Notes: a model not told the origin generated them from the letters alone. DNA of 64,000 nt from Quercus robur (GCF_932294415.1 NC_065538.1:48708843-48772842); one strand, 5' to 3'. Positions 11,218 to 22,630 are shown, counted from the stretch's first letter. A program made the numbers and translations.

Positions 11218-14200
11218 CTGCCAAATACAATTTTATGACTTCTATGAGGCAATTCACATTTTTTATTAAATACTAAAATTACTAATTAAAGAACAATAAA
11301 TGAATTACACCACCATGGTACCTTGCTCTTCTGTTCTACAATATTGGCCTCCTTGTTAGTATCTTGTTGCTTCGCTGGGGCTGGCTTAGGTTGCTGAAAC
11401 ATGGCAGATCCCAAAAGTTTCAGATCAAATGCAGATTTAAGAGCTTCATATAGATTGTCTTCTTCGTCTTCTGTCACATCCACATGGGGTTTGGACATCC
11501 GCCATTGTGCAGGAGGCAGAGGTGGAGGTTGTGGGGTAGGCTGTCCAGGATATTCCAACTTGAGGAGATTAGGATCGTCATTTGTTTTTTGCAGAAGAAC
11601 AGGATTCACAGTATCAAAATTGGGAAGATCAAGGAAAGGACCAGACAGAGAAGGTTCCACACCATTTCTGGTGTCTGCACTTTTGTTTCCACCATCAATG
11701 TGGACACCATTATTGGCTGTTCCCACAAAATCCATAGAGCTTGACATAGATTCCCCCGATGGGATTCTGCATAAGGCATCATATAGTTCAAGATTGTTGA
11801 TTTCAGGAATCTCACCAGATTCCCACTGCTCAGAATTTGACTCAGAGTGATGGCTAAGACAATCATCAGACTTAGAAGGAGATGATCTACAAAATGTGTC
11901 ATCATCAGACTCAGAAACAAATTCATTCAGAGGAATATCAGGCTCAGGGACCAACTGAAATGATGGAAACATGTCTCTCATGCCTTCAAAGCGTTGGTTC
12001 CCATCAGGAAATTTCAGTTTTAGTTTGGACGTCTCAAAGCCATTTAGGGGATGGAAAGATATTTTCATATGTTCAAGAGGTGGTGAAGAAGTAAGTGAAT
12101 CTACAGGAGACCCATGTCCAAGCTGCTCTTCGATAGTTGTCTCAGGAATTGTTTGATTCACAACTCTATGCTGCCCACTACATTGCTCCAATCCAACAGC
12201 ATCCACAGAACTAACAGGTTCAGGATTGTCATGATGAACAAGTGAAACTTTTTTATACAAACCATTTGCTAGTAGCCTCCGGCTGAGTCCGAACACTAGA
12301 GATGAGTTTTCATCATTTTCCTGATTGCCTTCAGCATAACTGGATTTCATATCTGGTGCTACTGGCATCACGGTTTTAGGTGCCATTACACTAATTTCAC
12401 ACTTGGAATCTGAATCAACTGGTGAAAATCCTGAATCTGTCTTCTTGGTGGAGACACCATCTTGGCATGATGTGGAGCATACATAACTTGGATCCTTTTC
12501 AATGACTCCAGCTTTCTTGGCCAATATATCTTGTTTTGCTTCATGCTCATCACCTCTGAGCATGAAACCATGTGCTGGCAGGCAAACTGTTTCATCTTTA
12601 CTTCTGTTCACTGAATCCTGTTTCATAGCATTCTGCATGGTGAAATCAGGAGGTTTTGATGGTTCAAGTCCTAACAAGCCACCATTAGTCCAGAAAGTAT
12701 TTGAATGAACACCAGAAATGTCAGCAGGAGTTTCTTGAGACTTGAAAAATCCGCTTATGATCTTACCCCTCGATGGATCCCTGAAATCAGAAATTTCAGA
12801 GGCAGAGGATATTGGACCACTAACAGATACTGAATTGGAATCATCAAGAATATCAGAGCTTTCACTGGAATCATTGTCTACTGAATGGTCTAAATTAGGA
12901 GATATTTTAGCCATTTGAGGAATATGTTCATGCGCAAAACTCTCTGGGGAATCTGAGTTGGGTATGTTTGATAGCATTCCTTCATTTGAGGAAATGTAGG
13001 ATGCAGTATGAGATTCCAATTCTGGAGGATTATGGTCTGAACTATTCACAGGAAGCTCATGGATTACATCTATTCCTTCATCATCACTATCAGAGTTATA
13101 CAGCTCAACTTCCCTTTTTGTTTGACAGTCAATATCATTTTCAGATTCTGATTCAATAGTGTTGAGTGCATCCATGTAATTATCTGTTTCGCTTTCAATG
13201 TCATCAATTTGATTCATGCCAGACATCAACTCAAGACTATTTTCATGTAGGCCATCCACATGATCATCATTTCTAAGGTTAACTCCTCTCCCTTCGTGTG
13301 TATCCATTTGATCAACATTTCTTAGGTTAACTCCTCTCCCTTCATGTGTATATATTTGATCAACATTTCTAAGGTTAACTTCGCTCCCTTCAAGTGTATT
13401 CATTTGATCAACATTTCTAAGGTTAACCCCTCTCCCTTCATGTGTATCCATTTGATCAACATTTCTAAGGTCAACTCCTCTCCCTTCATGTGTATCCATT
13501 TGATCAACATTTCTAAGGTCAACTCCTCTCCCTTCATGTGTATTCATTTGATCAACAATTCTAAGGGTAACTCCTCTCCCTTCATGTTTATCCATTTGAT
13601 CAACATTTCTAAGGTCAACTCCTCTCCCTTCATGTGTATTCATTTGATCAACAATTCTAAGGGTAACTCCTCTCCCTTCTCTCCCTTCATGTTTATCCAT
13701 TTGATCAACATTACTAAGGTCAACTCCTCTCCCTTCATGTGTATCCATTTGATCAACATTTCTAAGGTCAACTCCTCTCCCTTCATGTGTATTCATTTGA
13801 TCAACAATTCTAAGGATAACTCCTCTCCCTTCATGTGTATCCATTTGATCAACATTTCTAAGGTAAACTCCGCTCCCTTCATGTGTATCAATCTGATCAA
13901 CATTTCTAAGGTTTACTCCGCTCCCTTCATGTGTATCCATTTGATCAACATTTCTAAGGTTTACTCCGCTCCCTTCATGTGTATCAATCTGATCAACATT
14001 TCTAAGGTTTACTCCTCCCCCTTCATGTGTATCCATTTGATCGACATTTCTAAGGTCAACTCCTCTCCCTTCATGTGTATCTGTGTCAGAATTTGACAAC
14101 AGCGTCTCTGGAGCTTCATCCCTATCACTTTGGTGACCTTTAGGCTCCACTATCTCTGACTTTTCATCCCAGGTAACACAAGAACCAGAGGCAATTTGCT

Positions 14201-17200
14201 CTTGTAACAAACTTTGTGGAAAGTTATCAACTATAGCCTTAGTTTCCTCCTCAGGAAAAGTTGAATCAAGGGTATCATTAGGCTGCATCAACCTAGAAGA
14301 TGGTGATTCCTGTTGTTCAGGTTGCACAGAATGACTTGGATGGAAAACACATTCAATATATCCTGAAGCAGTTCTTGAATCATAAGAATTTGCATGGTCT
14401 CCAGGGTCCAAAGTTGTGTCAACTGTAGAGGCAGTTTGAGGAGAAGTCCGCCCATTGACAATATGAGAAGTGAACTGCAAACCACTTCTTGAATCAAAGG
14501 AATTTGAGCAGTCTCCCATGTCAGAATTTGACATTATGTCTACTGCTGAGGTAGTTTGCAAAGGAGAAGTTTGCCGGTTAACAGTAGGAGAAGCAAACTG
14601 CAATCTGCATGGTCAGATGCCACACACCTTTGTTAATTCATCAAAATGAAATGATGATATGCCTAATTCAATTGTATGCATGTAGATAGGCTACCTGCTA
14701 CTGCGATTGGATATTGATGTACTGCGCAATACTTGTCCGTTCCGTTGCGATGACCTTTTTTTCTGTCCATTTAGCATTTTAATCAACATATAGTTCCACA
14801 TAGCAGCAGCAATTAAATTTAGCTTGGGCAATTCTAACTGTATGGCATGGCAACCTAGTACTCATCCTTATGAAATAAATTTCAGAGGTAATTTCATTGC
14901 TTAATATAAGTCCATTGTCATAAGAATTACATAATTCCATTGAGAAATTTTTAAAGCAAATTCATCCAGTGTACAGGCAACTTATAAATATTAAAGAAAA
15001 TTTCTTTTGCAATATGACTATAGGGTAGGAAGGAAAATTGCTTGATTGACATGAATTTGAGTACATTATTTAGATAGATGATTCTAATAAACATTAAATA
15101 ATGTCACTGAGTTCATTATAAAAGTACATACCTTGCTTCTACGAGCCTTCCTATTGGCTTGGGTTTTTTCAGTTGCTTCATCAGAGGTAAAAAACACTTT
15201 TTTAAAAAAAGTTGGATCCGAATATCTCTTTAAACAAGATCCTGGGCCACCAGTATCAAATCTGAATGGCAAAGCAAAAGGTTCATATATGTACTAGTTA
15301 GGATCAACTTTAAACTTCAGTATGTTATATTCTTGTCATTCTAATAAGGAAAACACATAGAGACAAGAATAGTTTAGCTTTTATAAGAAAAAGTTAATTA
15401 TACTTGTCAAGCAAGTGCAAACGTGGAGGATCGCGGCATCCCTCATAGGAATCCATAATAAACCGTGGCAAGTCATTGTAGATGAAGTGATTTTGTTCAT
15501 TTCGAATACGAGGATGCCATTCAGAACCTGCAAAGCAACTGCTTTACATTAAGGATTTGAATTATCTAGAAGATTCATGCAGTACTAAGAGAATCTTAAC
15601 CATATATAGAAAAATCTCTACAAAAGAACACCCTGCCACAAAAAATAATCAACAAGTTAAGATGAAAATTATGACTGAACCAGACTATCTGTTAGCACCA
15701 TGCAATTTCCCTTATTACATGCAATAGTGCCACAATGACTGACTTTCAATAATTTACACTAAAAACCTTTAAGAATATTGTTTTTCAGTTCCATATCCTA
15801 TCCTATGAAATATGTGATCGGGTAAGAAAACTTGGTGAATATTTTAGGATTATCTTCTCATAGTTAGTCGCCAGATTTCTTGAGTCTGTAATCTACATAT
15901 ACCTTCTAGGTTTTAGATCAAAAAATGTCAAGCTTTCCCTAAATCCCAAAAAGGTAAGAAAGAAGTGATTAAATCCTGCTGAAATATTCAATGAATATCA
16001 TTTCATCTGATAGTACTTGACACATGATGCCATCCTCTGGACTACAGCTGATGTTGCATAACCGCAATTTCAAAATTTTAGCACACATTGTCTAAGACAC
16101 TTTCAATATTTTCACAATATGTTTCAATTATTGGCACATTTTATTAAAGGAAACCCATTTAAATCCCACAAGAAATCTCTCTTTGTGCAGACACTTCAAA
16201 GAGAGCTTCAGTCAGAATATTAGAAGTGAATGATCTAAAGTTTTTTTTTTTATAGATGTCCTCTATCTTAAATGTGACCTCCCTATATGTCCAACATATT
16301 GTCGGCACACTTTATAATTCAAAATTTGAAGCTGTAGATGCAGAGAAATTGGTGAGAGATCCTGACGCAGGACAACCAGAACAAAATTGAAATAACGGAA
16401 AAATAAAAGATATGACCTAGGAGTCAGCACCTAGGCCTTGCTTGGAGTCAGCACCAAGCGGGGAAACCACTAGGAGTCAGCACCTAGGGTAGACCTGGAG
16501 TCAGCACCAGACCAAAGAAAGACCAAACGGCCATTGTTTTCATTCATCAAAATATCAACTGTCTCCTCAAGGAGTACAATAGGTTGCTTATAAAGGATTA
16601 CTAAACCCTAGTTCTAATTGGCTAGGAAACCCTAATTGCCTTATTACAAAAATACCCTTGCTGGCTAGGAAACCCTAATTGCCTTATTACAAAAATAACC
16701 TTACTTCTAAATTAAAATACTAAAAGCCCAATAAACTACTAGGACCTAAAACATAAAAATACAATTGACTTGCAAACATAAATAATATTAAATAATAATT
16801 CTCTTTCATCTCCCGCATCATTCTCCTCTGGTTGGAGAAAACTCGACCTCGAGTTTTAAAGCATTGAAGGATTAGGATGCTGACAAACAACACTTGCTTC
16901 AAGTTTGAAATCACCTTAGGGAGCATAGGGAAAAGAAAAACCTTGAATTCCACCACATCAAACTCATTTGGAATAACAAAATCAATGTGTGGAATCAATA
17001 TAATCTCTTCTTGAACCTTATGAGTCATAGGAAGCACTTTGGTTTCAACCTCTTCGACTTCACCAAGATGTAGATCTTCAAGGACTGTGGAGGGTTGATT
17101 AGAAGCACATTCAACAACTTCAACTTTCACATCATGTGCACCCTCTAACATAATACTCTCTTTAGGCGCCATCTTTTCACCTTGCTGTTCTTCAATAGAT

Positions 17201-20200
17201 TCATTTCCTTGCACGCTTGTTAAAGCAACACTTGTCGAAGCATGTACGTCTATGTCAACATTAGGCTTTGGTGTTGCTGGAGGATTCTCCACGACCAAGA
17301 TATCACCATCAATGTTCTCTTCTATGGGGGTAGTAATAAGTTCATTATGATTAATTATCTTTGGTTTCCCAATTGAATCGGGTTGAGTCTTCATTTGCTT
17401 CATCTGAGCAGTCCTATCTTGAATCTCTTTCATGAGCTTTACAGTTAATTCCGTTACTTTCCTGGTAGATAATTCCTTGGTAGATTGTTCAAAAGTGCAC
17501 TGAGGACATGATATGGGATGAGGATGAGGAGTCATCGCATTTGCTTCAACTTGAAAAGTACCACACTGAGATCGGGGTAGATACTTAGCTCGATAGTATG
17601 GTGACAAATACTCATCACAAAGCCTTTCTTTCATATCTTCCCACACAGTAATGGCAGGTTCATAATCCATATAACGGAAACGTTCAAGATTCTCCCAAAA
17701 CCTCTGTGCTTTACCTATTAACTTCGACTTGGCATACCTAACCTTTATGTTATCTGCAAAATTTGCCCGCTCAAAGAATTGCTCCATCCCATTCATCCAA
17801 TTGATAAAATCTCGTGGATAAGCTTCATAACCATCAAAATAAGGTGCTTCTAATATTTCCATGATTCTCTAAAATAGTGCGTCAAAAAATAGTTTGGAGC
17901 TGGAACAAGAACCTGGGCTGCTGTGATGTTCTCTGGACAGGTAGTGCTGGAACTGGGCTTGGACTGGTCTGTCACAGGCCTGGACTCTGCTTGGTTTTTT
18001 TTTTTTTTTTTTTTTTTTTTGCAAAATAATAAAATACACTGCTGGACTTAAGGAACTACAGACTTAAAGAAAGCAAACAATAGACTTAAAAAGAACGCAA
18101 ACTACAGGACAGACTTTAAAAAAAAAAGGAAACCATAGGAACGAAAAGAGACAACATTCTCTAAACTGAAAAGAGGCTTGGTGATGGACGCGGTGCTAGG
18201 GATCGACGGCTGTGGTGGCGCGAAGACAGGGAAGACAGCAGCGGCTTGAATCGTAGAGGAGTGGCGGCGCGATGTCTTGGGTCTTGGCATCGGTGGTGGT
18301 CAACGTCCTCAGCGGCGGTAGTTGAAGGTGAAGATGTTTTCGGCGGCGGTGGCTGATGGGTCGGTGGCGGCTAAGTGCTGGTCTGTGGGTTTCGGCGGCT
18401 GGTGGGTCAATCTCAACGGTGGTGAGTCGAGGTTGCCGATGGGTCTTGACGTGGTTTTTTTTCTCTCTGTGGTTGCAAGGGATTTGGAAACTTGATTGTG
18501 GGTTCTGGACTAGAGGTTTCTGGTTGGCTTCAAAATCTGGTTTTTTTTTTTTTTTTTTTTGGGTGATATTTTCTGGCTCTTTCCTGCGGTGGTGATGCTT
18601 CAACAGATCGGTGTTTGCTCTGATACCAAAACTGACGCAGGACAACCAGAACAAAATTGAAATAACGGAAAAATAAAAGATATGACCTAGGAGTCAGCAC
18701 CTAGGCCTTGCTTGGAGTCAGCACCAAGCGGGGAAACCACTAGGAGTCAGCACCTAGGGTAGACCTGGAGTCAGCACCAGACCAAAGAAAGACCAAACGG
18801 CCATTGTTTTCATTCATCAAAATATCAACTGTCTCCTCAAGGAGTACAATAGGTTGCTTATAAAGGATTACTAAACCCTAGTTCTAATTGGCTAGGAAAC
18901 CCTAATTGCCTTATTACAAAAATACCCTTGCTGGCTAGGAAACCCTAATTGCCTTATTACAAAAATAACCTTACTTCTAAATTAAAATACTAAAAGCCCA
19001 ATAAACTACTAGGACCTAAAACATAAAAATACAATTGACTTGCAAACATAAATAATATTAAATAATAATTCTCTTTCATCTCCCGCATCAGATCCAAGAA
19101 TCTAATTCTGGCATTTTATGATTGTTCTACTACCTCCTTCATCTCTTTGCCAAAAGTCAAAGAAAAAAAAAGGAAAAAAGATGCTTGCAGCAAACACAGA
19201 TTCAAGCATAGAAATGGAAAGGAAAAAAAAAAAAAAAAGATTTCATGCAAAGATTGCACCATTTTTTGGCCCTAAAGAGGATGAACTTATGCTTGGATAT
19301 AGAGAAGTTAGGGAATGTCCTTGTATTGGACAGTCATAATTCAATTTCTGATGCTGTTACCCTACTATGTCATTCAATATAGAATGAGAACAAAACACGC
19401 TTGTGTATATATCTGTTTTACATAACAAATTTTAAGCACTGTAAGACAGGGTATTTGTCCTAGTGCAACTAGCATAAATAACCAGCAAAAAATTAAATTT
19501 ACAATTCATTTACAACTGGGCTTTTGTACATACATATGTAACAGCTGTTAAGATGCCACAGACCAATGGTAATTTGAAACTTGCCACTTTCACAGCCCAT
19601 TCTAAATTTTGGTTTCTGACAATGCAACTGGTTTCATTCGAGTTGGTTATGAGTGTAGTAAATGTAAAAGGTTCAATAATTAGATGGGCCTAATCACAGT
19701 TAACTAGAGCAAATGTCTAGACCCTGGAGTATATATTTTAGTGTCAAAATGATCATAATAAATTAGAGTGTATCAACAATAATCTACCTTCCTAACCTTT
19801 TGTTCTTTTGTATTTTTTCATGAGACATATTACTATAAGATGGAGTTAATTTAGGCTTCAATAGCTGTTTCAATAACGACGATTTCAACAAGATTTATTA
19901 GGCACAAATAATGATTGCCTAAAAAGATATAAAAAAAATGTTGTCTAAGAAAGAAAAAGTTATGGATACTTATATAAAAATTTATCTAAAAATCAATAAA
20001 CCATATTTCCACCACAAATACAATGACCTGGAGCATTTACTCAACCCAAAATTATGACCAATTTAGCATGTGATAGAATTTATATAGAGTTTCAGTGACA
20101 CCATATAAAAAGATGACATCAGGTTAAAGCACGGGTAAAGAGTCATACCAGCAGTATAAGCAAAATGAATGTGGCTTGTTTGCGTCAGTACAGCCTTCTC

Positions 20201-21904
20201 AAGGGAAGGAAGTGCAACTTCGATGCGCTGTACACGAACCTTTAGTTTATGGCTTCTAGAAGCTGTAGTCATTATTTGCTCCTGCAAGCCATGAAATACC
20301 TCTGCTCCAAATCTACACCATTTCACAGATCATGTGTCAGTTGCAATTGTTGTGTGACAGTTAAGACTGGAAACAAAGACTATACATATTTGAAAGAGCA
20401 GCCTAATCAATTTTAGTCCCAGGTGCTCAGCATTCAAACTATACAGGAGCAGTTGTTCTAGAGAGTACAATATATATCACAACTGTTTGTCTGATCCACG
20501 TCTAATTATTCTAGTGAATATAATGTACTTATCTTAAAAAGTATGTTCTCGAGCATGATTTTCCATAACATGAAAAACCAAAGGTAAAGATCAGAGATTC
20601 TCCCAAATGAAGATACAACAACTCTTGTTTTGCGTTACTCGTCCATGCCCTCAACAAGAAAAGGGCAGGGTTTTTGGGGGGGGGGGGGGGGGGGGGGGTG
20701 TCTAAAAATGAAGTCTGCATTCTTTATTTTGTACATTTCATAACTTGACTAGTGCATAAATCCATAAAAAAAAAAATTAGAAGCACTAGAACTCAAGTTG
20801 TAGGAGGAAGTGCAAGTAGTCACTAAAAATTTATAGTATTAGACTGTGTCCTAAGATTTTCAAAATCATTTTATAGCTGAACAGTTTCAAAAGTATGTTA
20901 TAGAGATAAGTGGCCAATACTCACCAGAGTCATTTGCTCTTCACAATATTGGAGGAGCTCACTTTTGACACCAGAAACAATAATTTAAAGCCAAAGTAGA
21001 ACATCCACCAATTTCAAATAATAGTGCTAAGCTAAAGAATACATACTGCCTTGGGCATCTAAGCACCTAAACCTCAATTTGAGTCCTAAACTTTCACTTG
21101 TGACGAGCCCAACCTTACATACCCCACTCCCACCCAAAAAAAAATGCCAAACTTATTCAAACCCAATACATCGCATATTTATTTAGACTTTCTAGCATGC
21201 AGATCTCACCTTACCACTTGACCAAGACTTGAAAATACGGACATTAGTTCAATTCCTAGAAATGCCTTAACTAAGCTCAATGATTTCAAACTCTTTATCT
21301 AACACAATCTGTCTCCAAAATAGCTAACATCCTAATAGCATTTGCAACAACTAATGAAAATTGAAGGCTCCATGACCATGATAAATCTTAAGGTCCAAAG
21401 AATAACCACCCAAATTTTCTAAAAATAGATGGTACTCCAAAGCCAAATCGCAAATTCAATGAACTTAGATTGCCCTTCACTAAAAGGGTACTCCCAAAGT
21501 TTCCTCATTCAGCTCTTACAACAAACGCTTACGCATTTCATGCACTGGTAATCTAGATTCACTGCATGTAAGCAGCAACACAAAATCGACCAATCATTCA
21601 AAATTTTCAGAATTACACTAAAAATTTTTTGTCAATCACAGTCAATGCTCTAGTTTATTGGAGGATCTAAAGATAAAAAAATTTATTAAAAAAAAAAATC
21701 CCTAACTACTTATACTTCTCCATCAATATAAATATTCCAAGCAGATTAGCTTTAGATTAATTGTAACTCGATAACACTAAGTTCTTGAAAGTTAATGAAA
21801 AATCCTAAATGGAAGATGCTTTATTATCCATTATCTAGTACTTCCCTCATTCCTTCCAAGAACAATCCAGAAGCCTCTAGAGTGCAACTAATTAGAGAGA
21901 AAAG

Positions 21905-21939
<35 letters not shown>

Positions 21940-22593
21940 TTGAAAAATTGCTCTCAAAATTACAGTTTACATTATTTAAGCAAGCAAGCAAATAGAAATT
22001 AATGAAGTATTAAAACACAAACAACCACTACAAAAACCTGAAATTTTTCTTCTTTTTTTTTGAATTTTTGATTTAGGGCATTGACAAAGCAGCAAATTAA
22101 GAGAGTGAAAAATTTTCAGAATCACACTAAAACGTTTCTTTAATTACAGTCCGTGCAGTAATGTCTAGTTTATTGGAGGATCCAAAAGCCAAAAATCAAA
22201 AACAGTTTCTCTAACTACTAAAGCTTCCGAGTTAATTTTCCTTTGATTTTGAACAATCCAGAAACTTCCAAGCGTAGAAAAGCACAGAGCGTAACTAATT
22301 AGAGAGGAGCAAATATACGTAAATTTGAAAAACTTGCTTCTCAAATCACGGTTCTTACAAAGTAAGCAATCAAGCAAGCTAACAGAGAATAGTGAAGTTT
22401 AAAACACAAACAAAAGAGAGTGAAATTAATTGAAAAATCATACTCAGCAAGATCGCCGAGCTGGCGTAAGATCCCGACGAGGCCAGCGACGGCGACACCG
22501 TCGAGCACGGCTTTGGGATCGTCTCTGTTGGTCTCTTTGTAAAGCTCCGGCTGCCCCAAACCGTACTCATTTCTCACCTCCAACCTCACCAAC

Positions 22594-22598
<5 letters not shown>
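10108..22598 (-). CDS. SCAR: SCAR/WAVE protein, SCAR2-like (nine exons)
   Basis: Subunit of the WAVE regulatory complex. In plants, SCAR proteins activate Arp2/3 to nucleate branched actin at membranes and so affect cell shape, trichomes and root hairs. The model joins exons 22598-22444, 20312-20149, 15527-15404, 15261-15132, 14762-14695, 14604-11322, 11217-11116, 10354-10250 and 10158-10108. Every junction has GT/AG, and the phases add to 4,182 nt, or 1,393 residues plus stop. Arabidopsis SCAR2 is of similar length. The start ATG opens [14 protein letters not shown], the conserved SCAR N-terminus. Residues 1-191 form the SCAR homology domain. A basic KARRSKKKRS patch follows near 183-200. 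The middle is acidic and Ser-rich with a 16-residue repeat. Proline runs precede the C-terminal WH2, connector and acidic segments. No frameshift or stop interrupts the model. Paralogue assignment (SCAR2 or SCAR4) is uncertain. Confidence 0.93.
11322..14604 (-). other. SCAR exon 6 (large central exon, 3,283 bp)
   Basis: Encodes residues 214-1308 in one uninterrupted frame, preceded by TGCAG and followed by GTACC. Visible features are the tandem repeat (residues 389-663), then Asp/Glu/Ser-rich sequence. [11 protein letters not shown] motif typical of plant SCAR proteins follows, and a proline-rich segment with [10 protein letters not shown] lies near the end. Such long, poorly conserved, presumably disordered central regions are normal for plant SCARs. 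The repeat is not part of the family consensus. Confidence 0.9.
13257..14081 (-). repeat. In-frame coding minisatellite, 17 x 48 bp
   Basis: Seventeen copies of a 16-residue unit, consensus [16 protein letters not shown], at residues 389-663 of the SCAR protein. All are 48 bp except the ninth, which has an internal 9-bp duplication (EGREGRG). Positions 1, 2, 6, 9 and 12 vary. Copies 6-7, 9-10 and 11-12 share an alternating pattern (LRIVDQM followed by NTHEG), pointing to block duplication of two-unit segments. No stop or frameshift occurs in 825 bp. Confidence 0.97.
14695..15527 (-). other. SCAR exons 3-5 (end of homology domain and basic region)
   Basis: Exon 3 (15527-15404) gives the WHPRIRNEQ...[17 protein letters not shown] segment. 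Exon 4 (15261-15132) gives [16 protein letters not shown] and a basic KARRSK end. Exon 5 (14762-14695) adds [14 protein letters not shown]. These match the conserved second half of the plant SCAR homology domain, which packs against the other WAVE-complex subunits. Introns here are 142, 369 and 90 bp. Confidence 0.9.
16363..16820 (-). repeat. 3' LTR of the gag-only element
   Basis: Read on the minus strand it begins TGATGCGGGAGATG and ends CCTGCGTCA. It contains a 43-bp direct repeat around GGCAATTAGGGTTTCCTAGCC and four GGAGTCAGCACC motifs. The gag frame reads into this LTR and stops at 16720. A CTTTATAAGC TATA-like motif lies near 16587 (minus strand). Confidence 0.93.
16720..17862 (-). CDS. 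gag: Gag-like protein of the gag-only element (380 aa)
   Basis: Residues about 14-95 match the pattern of the plant retrotransposon gag domain (Pfam Retrotrans_gag): [27 protein letters not shown] and [19 protein letters not shown]. The rest is low-complexity and acidic with no CCHC zinc knuckle and no protease motif. The frame is intact and runs about 100 bp into the 3' LTR, so the last 34 or so residues are LTR-encoded. The first Met (17862) immediately precedes the domain, which supports this start. The product would be a capsid-like protein. Whether it is translated is unknown. Confidence 0.8.
   Translation of the reverse strand: MEILEAPYFDGYEAYPRDFINWMNGMEQFFERANFADNIKVRYAKSKLIGKAQRFWENLERFRYMDYEPAITVWEDMKERLCDEYLSPYYRAKYLPRSQCGTFQVEANAMTPHPHPISCPQCTFEQSTKELSTRKVTELTVKLMKEIQDRTAQMKQMKTQPDSIGKPKIINHNELITTPIEENIDGDILVVENPPATPKPNVDIDVHASTSVALTSVQGNESIEEQQGEKMAPKESIMLEGAHDVKVEVVECASNQPSTVLEDLHLGEVEEVETKVLPMTHKVQEEIILIPHIDFVIPNEFDVVEFKVFLFPMLPKVISNLKQVLFVSILILQCFKTRGRVFSNQRRMMREMKENYYLILFMFASQLYFYVLGPSSLLGF
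16821..16833 (-). other. Polypurine tract of the gag-only element
   Basis: On the minus strand CCAGAGGAGAA sits immediately before the 3' LTR start TGATGC. A purine run at this position is the expected second-strand primer. Confidence 0.75.
18612..18632 (-). other. Primer binding site (initiator Met tRNA type)
   Basis: On the minus strand the 5' LTR end GCGTCA is followed by GTTTTGGTATCAGAGCA. TGGTATCAGAGC is the usual plant primer site complementary to the 3' end of initiator methionine tRNA. It lies four bases after the LTR. Confidence 0.9.
18633..19090 (-). repeat. 5' LTR of the gag-only element
   Basis: Same length (458 bp) as the 3' LTR, and no difference was seen on a base-by-base reading. 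Followed by the TSD GATCC at 19091-19095. Confidence 0.93.
20149..20312 (-). other. SCAR exon 2
   Basis: 164 bp. Completes the split Glu codon from exon 1 and encodes [14 protein letters not shown]...[15 protein letters not shown], the helical heart of the SCAR homology domain. Acceptor GTGTAG, donor GTATGA. Confidence 0.92.
20313..22443 (-). other. SCAR intron 1 (2.1 kb)
   Basis: Ordinary intron sequence. It holds a 23-nt G run on the plus strand (20676-20698; a C run in the transcript) and a (TA)n run near 21909-21936. A partial duplication is also visible: about 21590-21970 resembles 22110-22400, sharing TCTAGTTTATTGGAGGAT and CTTCTC/TTCCAAGC-type blocks. No coding content was seen. Confidence 0.8.
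20676..20698 (+). repeat. 23-nt poly(G) tract
   Basis: An uninterrupted G run on the plus strand inside SCAR intron 1. The transcript would carry poly(C), and the template strand could form a G-quadruplex. Its exact length is prone to sequencing error. Confidence 0.85.
22444..22598 (-). other. SCAR exon 1 with start codon
   Basis: 155 coding bases from ATG at 22598 to donor GTATGA. It encodes [13 protein letters not shown] and [16 protein letters not shown], diagnostic of the SCAR N-terminus. The ATG directly follows a CT-rich leader, as in many plant genes. Confidence 0.93.

Positions 22599-22630
<32 letters not shown>

Larger units (their letters stand above)
16363..19090 (-). mobile_element. 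Non-autonomous gag-only LTR retrotransposon (TR-GAG type)
   Basis: A 2,728-bp element with two 458-bp LTRs, a 5-bp perfect TSD (GATCC at 16358-16362 and 19091-19095), a primer site, a polypurine tract and a single gag-like reading frame. There is no protease, reverse transcriptase, RNase H or integrase, so it must use enzymes from another element. Non-autonomous elements of this build are known in plants as TR-GAG. It lies in the same transcriptional sense as the SCAR gene. By eye the two LTRs show no difference, which implies recent insertion. Confidence 0.92.
15528..20148 (-). other. SCAR intron 2 (4.6 kb) containing an LTR element
   Basis: Bounded by donor GTATGA just after 20149 and acceptor TTTGCAG before 15527 (minus strand). 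About 2.7 kb of it is the gag-only retrotransposon at 16363-19090. Without that insertion and one TSD the intron would be about 1.9 kb. The remaining sequence is ordinary AT-rich intron with no coding content. Confidence 0.88.

Noticed and set aside
13344..14096. A 250-codon plus-strand open frame with a strongly repeated peptide
   Set aside because: It is the opposite strand of the SCAR minisatellite. A 48-bp unit is a multiple of three, so every frame without a stop in one unit stays open throughout.
18102..18654. Overlapping 152- and 62-codon frames in the leader of the gag-only element
   Set aside because: They cover GC-rich, repeat-like leader DNA, and one crosses the primer site into the LTR. 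No protein family pattern.
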